A DNA stretch of 64,000 nucleotides from JAMHWF01 sp964371405 (lineage in GTDB: Bacteria; Pseudomonadota; Gammaproteobacteria; Burkholderiales; Burkholderiaceae_C). The position numbers and the translations under genes were made by a program. Shown in pieces: positions 57,073 to 64,000 of this stretch (the first letter of the stretch is position 1; each line of letters begins with the position of its first letter). Location of the stretch: the NCBI GenBank assembly GCA_964371405.1, contig CAYJLV010000005.1:62001-126000 (forward strand), written 5' to 3'. A model generated the notes under the pieces. It searched no databases and had not been told where the DNA came from. It saw only the letters and a program-made list of their open reading frames with translations.

Positions 57073-58008
57073 ATGACCGCCAAGACCCCCACCAACATCG
57101 GCTGGATCGGCCTCGGCCGCATGGGCGAGGCGATGGTCAAGAAGCTCACCGCCGCGGGCCACGGCGTGACGGTGTGGAACCGCACGCGCAGCAAGGCCGA
57201 GCCGCTGGTCGAGTACGGCGCGACGCTGGCCGACACCAAGCTCGACCTCGCCGGCTGCGACGCCGTCTTCACGATGGTCTCGACCACCGACGACCTCAAG
57301 GAAGTACTGTTCGGCGCCGGCGGCCTGGTCACCGGCGCGAAGAAGCCGCGGCTCGTGATCGACAGCTCGTCGATCAGCCAGGAGGGTTCGCTCGAGATCC
57401 GCCAGCGCCTCGAGGGCATGGGCGTCGGCTACCTGTGCGCGCCGGTATCGGGCAACGCCAAGGTCGCCAAGGCCGGCAAGCTGCTGATCGTGGCGTCGGG
57501 GCCGAAGGCGCTTTACGCCGAGGTCGAGCCGTGGCTGGCCGCGATGGGCCGCCGCGTGATGTGGGTGGGCGAGGGCGAGCTGGCGCGCATCTGGAAGATC
57601 GCGCACAACACGATGTTCGGCGTCATCATCCAGAACCTGTGCGAGATCACGGTGATGGCCGAGAAGGCCGGCATCCCGCGCCACGTCTTCCTCGACAGCA
57701 TCAACGACTCGGTGCTGGGCTCGATGTACACGCGCTACAAGACGCCGGTGCTGACCAACCTCACGTTCGACCAGGTCACGTTCACGCCCAAGCTGCTGCT
57801 CAAGGACATGGACCTCGGCATGGGCGCGGCCAAGGCGCACGGCGTGGCAATGCCGGCGGCGGCCGCGACGCGCGAGTCGGTCGCGCGGCTGGTGGGTCGC
57901 GGCCACGACAATGTCGACTTCGCGATCCTGCTGCAGGAGCTCGCGGCCGACGCAGGCCTGGCGCTGAAGTCCGAGAACGTGCAGGTGGGCGACGGCTTGT
58001 CCGGCTGA
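57073..58008 (+). CDS. 3-hydroxyisobutyrate dehydrogenase-family oxidoreductase
   Basis: 311 residues from ATG at 57073 with AGGAGA nine bases before. The N-terminal NAD(P) motif IGWIGLGRMGEAMVKKLTAA, the substrate motif APVSGNAKVAKAGKLLIVAS and the catalytic Lys in GELARIWKIAHNTMFGVIIQ are typical of the beta-hydroxyacid dehydrogenase family (3-HIBADH, tartronate semialdehyde reductase, GLYR). Substrate unknown. It precedes an amidohydrolase and a Bug receptor on the same strand. Confidence 0.92.
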   Translation: MTAKTPTNIGWIGLGRMGEAMVKKLTAAGHGVTVWNRTRSKAEPLVEYGATLADTKLDLAGCDAVFTMVSTTDDLKEVLFGAGGLVTGAKKPRLVIDSSSISQEGSLEIRQRLEGMGVGYLCAPVSGNAKVAKAGKLLIVASGPKALYAEVEPWLAAMGRRVMWVGEGELARIWKIAHNTMFGVIIQNLCEITVMAEKAGIPRHVFLDSINDSVLGSMYTRYKTPVLTNLTFDQVTFTPKLLLKDMDLGMGAAKAHGVAMPAAAATRESVARLVGRGHDNVDFAILLQELAADAGLALKSENVQVGDGLSG

Positions 58009-58052
58009 AGTTCCGGTCCCGTGACCGTGGCCGCGCGCCGGGAGCCCTGTCG

Positions 58053-59402
58053 ATGAAGACGCTGATCCGTGGCGCGACCGTCGTCACGATGGATGCCCAG
58101 GGCGACCTGGCCGATGCCGACCTGCTGATCGACGGCGAGCGCATCGCCGCGATCGCGCCGCGTATCGAGGTGGGCGGCGACGTCGATGCGACGTTCGATG
58201 CCCGGGGCTGCATCGTGATCCCGGGTCTCGTCAACGCGCACATGCACACCTGGCAGACGGCGTTGCGCGGGCTGGCGTCGAACTGGACGCTGCTCGAGTA
58301 CTTCAAGAAGATGCACGCCGGGCTGGCCACCGTGTTCACGCCCGACGACCTGCACGTCGCGACGCTGGCCGGCGCACTGAACCAGCTCGACTGCGGCACG
58401 ACGACGCTGGCCGACTGGTGCCACAACAACCCGACGCCGGCGCACAACGACGCCGCCGTCGCCGCGCTGCTCGAAAGCGGCATCCGCGCGGCCTGGTTCC
58501 ACGGCACGCCCAAGCCCGACCCGAAGCCCGGCGAGCAGCCGTTCTGGGAAGTGCCGCACCCGCGCGCCGAACTGCAGCGGTTGATCGATGCGCATGCGCG
58601 CGAGCCGCTGCTGAGCGTGCACGCCGCCGTGCTCGGCCCGCACTACTCGACACTCGAGGTGGCGCTGCACGACTTCCGCATGGCGCGCGAGCTCGGCGTC
58701 GTCGCCTCGCTGCACCAGGGCGGCGGGCCGGCGCGCACGCCCGACGGCTGGCAACGCCTCGAGGCCGAGGGGCTGCTCGGGCCGCACGTCAACATCGTGC
58801 ACGGCCATGCGCTCGACGACGAGCAGCTGAAGCGTTTCTGCGACCTCGGCATGAGCTTTTCGGCCGCCGCCGAGAACGAGATGACGCAGGGCCACGGCCA
58901 CCCGCTGACGGGCCGGCTGCGCGACTTCGGCCGCGCGCCGTCGCTCGGTGTCGATCTGGAGTCGGTGCTCAGCGGCGACATGCTGACGCAGGCGCGCGTG
59001 GCGCTGGGCATGCAGCGCACGCTCGACAACGCGGCGCACCGCGCGCGCCACGGCACGATCCCGCCGACCAGCACGATCACGACGCGCGAGGCGCTGGGCT
59101 GGGTCACGGTGGAGGGCGCGCGCATGCTCGGGCAGCTCGACCGCATCGGCACGCTGGCCGCGGGCAAGCAAGCCGACCTGGTCGTGATCCGCGCCGACAC
59201 GCTGAACATGCAGCCGGTCCACGACGCCGTCAACTCCGTCGTGATGCAGACCTCGCTCGCCAACATCGACAGCGTGATGGTCGCCGGCCGCTGGAGAAAG
59301 CGCAGCGGCCGCCTGCTCGACGTGGATCTCGCGCCGCTGCTGCAGCGGCTCGCGGCGTCCGGTCATCGCATTACCCGTGCACTCGGGCTGGCGCTGCATT
59401 GA
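58053..59402 (+). CDS. amidohydrolase (cytosine deaminase/TrzA-like)
   Basis: 449 residues. Metal ligands are in place: GLVNAHMHTWQTAL (His-x-His), SLHQGGGP, IVHGHALDD and the Asp in LGVDLES; the C-terminal composite strand GTLAAGKQADLVVIRAD closes the barrel. The family deaminates or dechlorinates nitrogen heterocycles and related compounds such as 8-oxoguanine, S-adenosylhomocysteine and triazines. With a 3-HIBADH-like enzyme and a receptor around it, a small heterocycle or amide catabolic role is likely; the substrate is not evident. Confidence 0.9.
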   Translation: MKTLIRGATVVTMDAQGDLADADLLIDGERIAAIAPRIEVGGDVDATFDARGCIVIPGLVNAHMHTWQTALRGLASNWTLLEYFKKMHAGLATVFTPDDLHVATLAGALNQLDCGTTTLADWCHNNPTPAHNDAAVAALLESGIRAAWFHGTPKPDPKPGEQPFWEVPHPRAELQRLIDAHAREPLLSVHAAVLGPHYSTLEVALHDFRMARELGVVASLHQGGGPARTPDGWQRLEAEGLLGPHVNIVHGHALDDEQLKRFCDLGMSFSAAAENEMTQGHGHPLTGRLRDFGRAPSLGVDLESVLSGDMLTQARVALGMQRTLDNAAHRARHGTIPPTSTITTREALGWVTVEGARMLGQLDRIGTLAAGKQADLVVIRADTLNMQPVHDAVNSVVMQTSLANIDSVMVAGRWRKRSGRLLDVDLAPLLQRLAASGHRITRALGLALH

Positions 59403-59494
59403 GCGCCGAAAACCGGCAAGATCGCCCCCGCAGTCCCGAACCCCGCGTTCGGATCAACACCGCCGAAAAGCAGCACAACAGCAAGGAGACACTC

Positions 59495-60469
59495 ATGCGT
59501 CGTCATCTCGTCGCCCTCGTCGCGACTGCCATCGCAGTCTGGATGGCTCCGTTCGCTCACGCCCAGGCTCCGGCCTGGCCCGGCAAACCGATCCGCTTCG
59601 TCGTTCCGTTCACACCCGGCAGCGGCACCGACATCATCGCCCGCGCCGTGGGCGAGTCGATGGCCAAGTCGATCGGCCAGCCGATCGTCGTCGAGAACAA
59701 GCCCGGCGCCGGCGGCACGATCGCCGCCGCACAGGTGGCGCGCTCCGACGCCGACGGCACGACGCTGCTGATCCACTCGTCGGCCTATGCGCTGAACCCG
59801 GCCATCTATACCAACCTCACCTACGACACCTTGAAGGACCTGGTCGGCATCACGTCGCTGGCTTCGCTGCCCAACGTGATGATCGTCTCGCCGGCGCGCG
59901 GCTGGAAGACGGTGGCCGACGTGGTTGCAGCGGCGAAGGCGAAGCCGGGGCAGCTCAACTACGCCTCGGCCGGCGTCGGCAGCGCAACGCACCTGAATGC
60001 CGAGAAGTTCCGCCTGCAGGCGGGATTCGACGCCGTGCACGTGCCGTTCAAGGGCACGCCGGAGGCGATCAGCGACGTGATCGGCGGGCGCAGCGACTGG
60101 TTCTTCGCGCCTCTCGTTTCGGCCTTGCCGCTGATCCGCGACGGCAAGGTGCTGGCGCTCGCCGTCAGCACGCCGGCGCGCGCCGCGGCACTGCCCAGCG
60201 TGCCGACCACCGTCGAGGCCGGCGTGCCCGGCTCCGAGTTCATCTTCTGGGTCGGCATGATCGCGCCGGCCGGCACGCCGGCCGCCGTGCAGGCGCGGCT
60301 GCACGCAGAGGCGACCAAGGCGCTCAGCAGCGCCGAGGTCCGGGAGCGCATGGCCAAGATCGGCGCCGATCCGTACCCGATGAGCAGCGAAGCCTTCAAC
60401 GCCTTCATCAAGGCCGAGATGGAATCGGTGCTGCGCATCGCCAAGGCAGCGAACCTGAAGGCGCAGTGA
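59495..60469 (+). CDS. Bug-family tripartite tricarboxylate transporter substrate-binding protein
   Basis: 324 residues; AAGGAG lies seven bases before ATG. Signal peptide MRRHLVALVATAIAVWMAPF (cleavage after AHA), then PIRFVVPFTPGSGTDIIARA and PIVVENKPGAGGTIAAAQVA. Periplasmic receptor probably for the substrate of the adjacent amidohydrolase, by position only. It converges on the alcohol dehydrogenase gene. Confidence 0.93.
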   Translation: MRRHLVALVATAIAVWMAPFAHAQAPAWPGKPIRFVVPFTPGSGTDIIARAVGESMAKSIGQPIVVENKPGAGGTIAAAQVARSDADGTTLLIHSSAYALNPAIYTNLTYDTLKDLVGITSLASLPNVMIVSPARGWKTVADVVAAAKAKPGQLNYASAGVGSATHLNAEKFRLQAGFDAVHVPFKGTPEAISDVIGGRSDWFFAPLVSALPLIRDGKVLALAVSTPARAAALPSVPTTVEAGVPGSEFIFWVGMIAPAGTPAAVQARLHAEATKALSSAEVRERMAKIGADPYPMSSEAFNAFIKAEMESVLRIAKAANLKAQ

Positions 60470-60518
60470 TTGCGCAAGCGCGACGGCTCACCGATGGGCC
60501 GTTCGCGCTGCGGTTCCT

Positions 60519-61637
60519 TCAGAGCGCAATGACGAAGTTGCTGAAGCCGCCGTTGCGATCGGCAATGCCGGAGATGGCTTCGTTCACCTTCGAGAGCGGA
60601 TAGCTCACGTGCTCGAACACCGACAGGTCGAGCACCCCGGCGGCCGCCATGTCCGCCATCTGCTGACCTTGCGCCGCATCGAACCAGCACGAGCCGATCA
60701 GGGTCTGCTGCAGATCCATCATCGTGTGCAGATCCATCGGCACGTTGCCGGCGGTCGCGCCGATGTTGACGGCCGTCCCGCCGCGTTTGAGGGAACGCAT
60801 GCCCGCCTGCAGCGTTTCGTGCAGCGCGCCGGGCCCCATGCAATCGATGAAGACGTCGACGCCTTCGCCGTCCGTCGCGGCTGCTATCCATTTGTCGATC
60901 GGCGTGTTGTCGTTCAATGACAGGACTTCGATACGCCCGGGATCGAGAGCCTTGACGCGCGCAAGCAAGTCCTGGTTGCGCGCCGTCCCGTAGATCCGGG
61001 TCGTGCCCAGGGCCAGAGCCAGCAACGCGGCGCCGAGGCCCAAGGTGCCGCTCACGCCATTGATCAGCACAGTCTTGCCGGCTCCGACACCCCCCTTGCG
61101 CAGTGCGGCGTAGGCGGTTCCAAGGTACCCGAGTCGCGCCGCCTGCTCGTTGGTGACGCTGTCGGGCAGCTTCACGAGCGAATACTGCGGCGCCGTCATG
61201 TACTCGCTCAAGCCGGCATATGGGTAGTCGCGGAAGATGGCCAGAGATTTCTGCGAGAAGCCGAAATAGCCGTTGAAGGTCCAGTACTCGCAATTGGTAT
61301 GGTCTCCGGCGCGGCAGGCTCGACAACCCCCGCACCAGCGCGCCGGATTGACATAGACGCGATCGCCGGGCTTCCACGCATGAACCTGGCTGCCGACTTC
61401 GACGATCTCTCCCACGGGATCGAGACCGAAAATGGCCGGCAGCGGCGGCAGCGGACGTTCCGGGAACCACGTGGTCCAGTTCTTCAGGATGTTTCCCAGG
61501 TTGGGAACGATGCCGCAGGTGCGCACCCGCACGAGCACGTCGTTGCTGCGCGGGCTCGGCACCTCCAGTTCCTCGATCAGCATCGGCCCGCCGACTTCGT
61601 GCATTCGCGCGGCCTTCATCTTCTTCGGCACACCCAT
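60519..61637 (-). CDS. zinc-type alcohol dehydrogenase-like protein
   Basis: 372 residues from ATG with AAGGAG eight bases before. Medium-chain fold: structural-zinc cysteines in CGGCRACRAGDHTNC, and VLINGVSGTLGLGAALLALA for the NAD(P) domain. The catalytic region is atypical: Cys in RTCGIVPN is kept, but the usual Gly-His-Glu motif reads GLDPVGEI, so the second zinc ligand His appears to be Leu and the Glu is Asp. The enzyme may use a different metal arrangement or act as a quinone-oxidoreductase-like protein. First of a run of minus-strand catabolic genes. Confidence 0.87.
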   Translation of the reverse strand: MGVPKKMKAARMHEVGGPMLIEELEVPSPRSNDVLVRVRTCGIVPNLGNILKNWTTWFPERPLPPLPAIFGLDPVGEIVEVGSQVHAWKPGDRVYVNPARWCGGCRACRAGDHTNCEYWTFNGYFGFSQKSLAIFRDYPYAGLSEYMTAPQYSLVKLPDSVTNEQAARLGYLGTAYAALRKGGVGAGKTVLINGVSGTLGLGAALLALALGTTRIYGTARNQDLLARVKALDPGRIEVLSLNDNTPIDKWIAAATDGEGVDVFIDCMGPGALHETLQAGMRSLKRGGTAVNIGATAGNVPMDLHTMMDLQQTLIGSCWFDAAQGQQMADMAAAGVLDLSVFEHVSYPLSKVNEAISGIADRNGGFSNFVIAL

Positions 61638-61661
61638 TTGTCGTCTCCTTGTTCCGGGGAG

Positions 61662-62195
61662 CTATCGATCCGTCTCGAGGGGAAGCATCACGACTGCGAC
61701 GAGCGCAGGCTCCTCTCCGCGGACGATCCAGTCGTGATTGGTTCCTCGCTGGACCAGCACGTCGCCGGCTTTCAACGTGACCTCGCCCTCGTCGAGCAGG
61801 AGCGTGACTTCGCCGCGCATCACGATGGCGTAGTCGATGGTCCTGGTCTTGTGCATCCCGGGCGAACGCGTGGTGTCGACGCGGCAATGGGACGCTCCCA
61901 TGCCGGCGAACAGATCCCGGAAAAAGGCATTCAGTTGCTCGGTCGTGAGATCCGCCATGACCCGCTGAGGAGGAAGCTCGATCACCCGGAACACCGACCC
62001 GTCGCCCGGCGGCTCCAGGCGATGTTCGGCCCGCGCGGCATCGGCGTCGGCTCCATCCACAGCGCGTGCTCCGTCGGTGGTCCACACATACCGGTCGTGC
62101 GGCACCGCACCCGTCGGCAACGGTCCGTCGAAGGCGACGCATGACTTGCCGGAATCGTTGTGGCCGGTGACAACGCGGCGGATGGGCGTTTGCAT
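61662..62195 (-). CDS. cupin-domain protein
   Basis: 177 residues. A single cupin barrel in the C-terminal half: MHKTRTIDYAIVMRGEVTLL, LKAGDVLVQRGTNHDWIVRG. Metal ligands are partly degenerate (His and Glu positions read H-K-T-R-T and the second motif keeps His). The N-terminal part (RRVVTGHNDSGKSCVAFDGP) recurs in cupins of aromatic or hydroxy-acid pathways. It could be an isomerase, decarboxylase or sensor-like accessory protein. It sits 24 bases upstream of the alcohol dehydrogenase gene in the same direction. Confidence 0.85.
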   Translation of the reverse strand: MQTPIRRVVTGHNDSGKSCVAFDGPLPTGAVPHDRYVWTTDGARAVDGADADAARAEHRLEPPGDGSVFRVIELPPQRVMADLTTEQLNAFFRDLFAGMGASHCRVDTTRSPGMHKTRTIDYAIVMRGEVTLLLDEGEVTLKAGDVLVQRGTNHDWIVRGEEPALVAVVMLPLETDR

Positions 62196-62288
62196 GCAAG
62201 GTCCTTCCTGGCGGAGGAGGGCGGATCTCGGGTTGTGCCGACCCTCGCCCGGATGAGCGGCGAGGCCGGCGGCTTCAGCGAGGCCGGG

Positions 62289-63260
62289 TCACTGGCGCTC
62301 GATGTTCGCGTCGGTGATCACTCGGTTCCAACGACGCACCTCGTCGCCGATGCGAGTGCGCAGCTCGTCGGGCGTGCTGCCTTTGACCTCGCTGCCCGCG
62401 GCCTCGATCGCAGCGCGTACTTCAGGACTCCCGATGGCGTGCTGCACTTCGCTGGACAACCGAACGATCACCTGCTGCGGCACACCCGCGGTGGTCCCGA
62501 TTCCCAGCCAGGAGCCGACGTCGAAACCGGCAATGCCGCTCTCGGCAACCGTCGGGGCGTCGGGCAACGATTTCCATCGCGTCGCACCGGTGACGGCCAG
62601 CGCCCTGAGCTTGCCGGCTCTGATGTGCGGCAGCACCGCAGTGGGAGGGGCGACGACGAAATCGACCTCGCCCCCGAGCAATGCCACGGTGGCCGCGGCG
62701 TCCCCCTTGTAGGGCACGTGCAGGAACTTGGCGCCGGCGCTGCTGGACAGCAGTTCGCCGGTCAGGTGTTGCGTCGTGCCGATGCCGGCCGAGGCGAAGC
62801 TCACCGAGCCGGACTTGGCCTTGTCTCGCTGAATCAACGCCTGCAGCGCGGCGTCGCCGTCGGATCGCACCGCGATCACGAACGGGAAGACCGATACGGT
62901 GGAGATCGGCTGGAAGCTCTCGACCGGGTGAAAGCTGAGTTTCTTGTACAGCGCTCCGGAGACTGCGTGGCCGCCGGTCATCAGCAGCAGCGTGTAGCCG
63001 TCCGGCGGCGCCTTGGCGACGATGTCCGAGGCGATCGTGCCGCCGGCTCCCGGCTTGGCTTCGACGATGACCATCTTGCCCAGGCTCTTGGACATTTCCT
63101 GCGCCAGGATGCGTGCGATGGTGTCGGCATTGCCGCCCGGCGCGAAGCCTTGGACGATCTTCAGCGTGCGGTTGGGATAGTCCTGCGCGACTGCCGAACC
63201 GGCCAGCGCGAGTGACGCGAGGGCGGCGCCCAGCGCTGCGACGAGGGTTCTTTTCTTCAC
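62289..63260 (-). CDS. Bug-family tripartite tricarboxylate transporter substrate-binding protein
   Basis: 323 residues. Signal peptide MKKRTLVAALGAALASLALA with cleavage after AVA, then TLKIVQGFAPGGNADTIARI and MVIVEAKPGAGGTIASDIVA. Periplasmic receptor in a presumed operon with a SnoaL-like protein and a partial aldehyde dehydrogenase upstream and a cupin and alcohol dehydrogenase downstream. Ligand unknown. Confidence 0.93.
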   Translation of the reverse strand: MKKRTLVAALGAALASLALAGSAVAQDYPNRTLKIVQGFAPGGNADTIARILAQEMSKSLGKMVIVEAKPGAGGTIASDIVAKAPPDGYTLLLMTGGHAVSGALYKKLSFHPVESFQPISTVSVFPFVIAVRSDGDAALQALIQRDKAKSGSVSFASAGIGTTQHLTGELLSSSAGAKFLHVPYKGDAAATVALLGGEVDFVVAPPTAVLPHIRAGKLRALAVTGATRWKSLPDAPTVAESGIAGFDVGSWLGIGTTAGVPQQVIVRLSSEVQHAIGSPEVRAAIEAAGSEVKGSTPDELRTRIGDEVRRWNRVITDANIERQ

Positions 63261-63293
63261 GGTGTTTCCTTGTTTCGTGTTTCGTGTTGCGGG

Positions 63294-63914
63294 TCAGCTC
63301 TCGAGCGGCTTACCGGCCAGCCACGCCGCACCGCGCGCGTAAAGCCGTTGCACCGTCTCGCCCTTGAGCATCGGCATGTCGGGCTTGACCTGAAAACCGA
63401 TCTTGGTCTGCAGGTAGGCCAGATGCCGGTAGCCCTCCGGGAAGCTCGCAAGCAGAGTCGGATCGAGGTCCGGCCGGGCCGTCGGGTCGACCGGGTCGAG
63501 GCGATCCTTCTCGTAGATCGGCTGGCGCAGCAGGAGCGCCCAGGCACCGCGGTGCTTGACGAAGAAGTCGTAGAAGCGGCCCGTGCACACCACGTCGCAC
63601 GGCACGCCGTCGACCGGTGCGCGTTGCGAGATCGTCATCTTGGTTTGGGCGATCGCGCGTTCGCCTGCGATGTCGATCGCCGAGCCGCCCAGGAAGTGCA
63701 GGATGCTCACTCCCTTGTCCCAGCCCTCCCGGGTGACTTCGATGAAGCGCTCGGCCGAGCCCTGAAACCAGGTCGCCATCATCACGCCGTCGGGGTGCCA
63801 GACGGTGCGAAAGCGCTCCCAGTCCCCGGCGTCGCGCCAGAGCGCCCAGTTCTCGACGACCTCGCGAATTCGCATCCGCTCGAACAGCGTTTCGAAGGAT
63901 TCCTTCTCTTGCAT
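63294..63914 (-). CDS. SnoaL/NTF2-like family protein
   Basis: 206 residues. The N-terminal half (RIREVVENWALWRDAGDWER then FRTVWHPDGVMMATWFQGSA) is the SnoaL-like cone-shaped fold used by small dehydratases, isomerases and dioxygenase beta subunits. CDVVCTGRFYDFFVKHRGAW continues the barrel; the last 60 residues are a family-specific extension. No catalytic residues can be assigned. Part of the minus-strand catabolic group, 33 bases upstream of the Bug receptor gene. Confidence 0.85.
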   Translation of the reverse strand: MQEKESFETLFERMRIREVVENWALWRDAGDWERFRTVWHPDGVMMATWFQGSAERFIEVTREGWDKGVSILHFLGGSAIDIAGERAIAQTKMTISQRAPVDGVPCDVVCTGRFYDFFVKHRGAWALLLRQPIYEKDRLDPVDPTARPDLDPTLLASFPEGYRHLAYLQTKIGFQVKPDMPMLKGETVQRLYARGAAWLAGKPLES

Positions 63915-63931
63915 GGTGATGGCTCCCGACC

Positions 63932-64000
63932 TCAGAAGGGGTAGTGCTGCCCGGGCGACTCGATGGTCAGCCAGCGCAGTTCGGTGAACTCGTCGATCAC
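63932..64000 (-). CDS. aldehyde dehydrogenase, C-terminal end (5' partial)
   Basis: The last 22 codons run off the window edge: IDEFTELRWLTIESPGQHYP then Phe and stop. This ending (EFTELRW...HYPF) is typical of NAD(P)-dependent aldehyde dehydrogenases of the benzaldehyde/vanillin type. Most of the gene lies outside, so only the family is proposed. It is the upstream neighbour of the SnoaL-like gene, 17 bases away. Confidence 0.6.
   Translation of the reverse strand: MIDEFTELRWLTIESPGQHYPF

Overview
The window is very GC-rich, gene-dense DNA that looks like the chromosome of a betaproteobacterium of the order Burkholderiales. The signs are several orphan Bug-family periplasmic receptors, an EF-P carrying Arg32 next to its rhamnosyltransferase gene earP, and a short G/C-rich repeat of the kind scattered through such genomes. 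Genus cannot be fixed from the sequence alone. The window opens inside a 3-oxoacid CoA-transferase subunit B gene and closes inside an aldehyde dehydrogenase gene.

Layout. 1-7776 is catabolic: a Bug receptor divergent from a tightly overlapping operon (FAD oxidoreductase, IclR regulator, aconitase X large and small subunits, IlvD/Edd-type dehydratase) whose last member, another Bug receptor gene, is broken. At the break (7764-8207) lies a structure that reads as one integron gene cassette: a small lipoprotein gene starting 9 bases after a GTTRRRY box and followed by an attC-like site with the diagnostic unpaired base. 8334-13575 holds an ICMT-like methyltransferase, a phospholipase D-like lipoprotein, pyrD, fumC and rpiA. 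13580-20162 is a TetR-regulated RND efflux system. 20182-25325 has a chemoreceptor and a BTAD/TPR regulator divergent from a methyltransferase-cupin pair. 25363-36987 is mostly housekeeping: mnmC, a Bug receptor, efp, earP, uvrC, a TonB-like lipoprotein, pgsA, an EamA exporter, HU, tRNA-Val and a PpiD-like foldase.

Accessory DNA begins right after tRNA-His (37082-37158). A type I restriction-modification operon runs hsdM-hsdS-unknown ORF-parD-parE-hsdR, with a ParDE toxin-antitoxin pair embedded and a palindromic repeat inserted in frame inside hsdM. It is followed by a MazE/AbrB-type antitoxin remnant, a copper-type P-ATPase, a DUF5996 protein, a DedA-rhodanese fusion and a PQQ-dehydrogenase remnant.

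49696-56816 contains an FMN reductase, a GAF/LuxR regulator and an aromatic (aralkyl) amine dehydrogenase cluster: aldehyde dehydrogenase, heavy subunit, MauE, MauD, TTQ light subunit and two c-type cytochromes. The inferred chemistry is periplasmic oxidation of an arylalkylamine to an aldehyde, electrons to cytochrome c, and cytoplasmic oxidation of the aldehyde to the acid. 57073-64000 returns to small-molecule catabolism: a beta-hydroxyacid dehydrogenase, an amidohydrolase, two Bug receptors, an alcohol dehydrogenase, a cupin, a SnoaL-like protein and a partial aldehyde dehydrogenase.

The strongest candidates for something unusual are the single integron cassette at a broken catabolic gene and the composite restriction/toxin-antitoxin operon with its unrecognised 209-residue protein.
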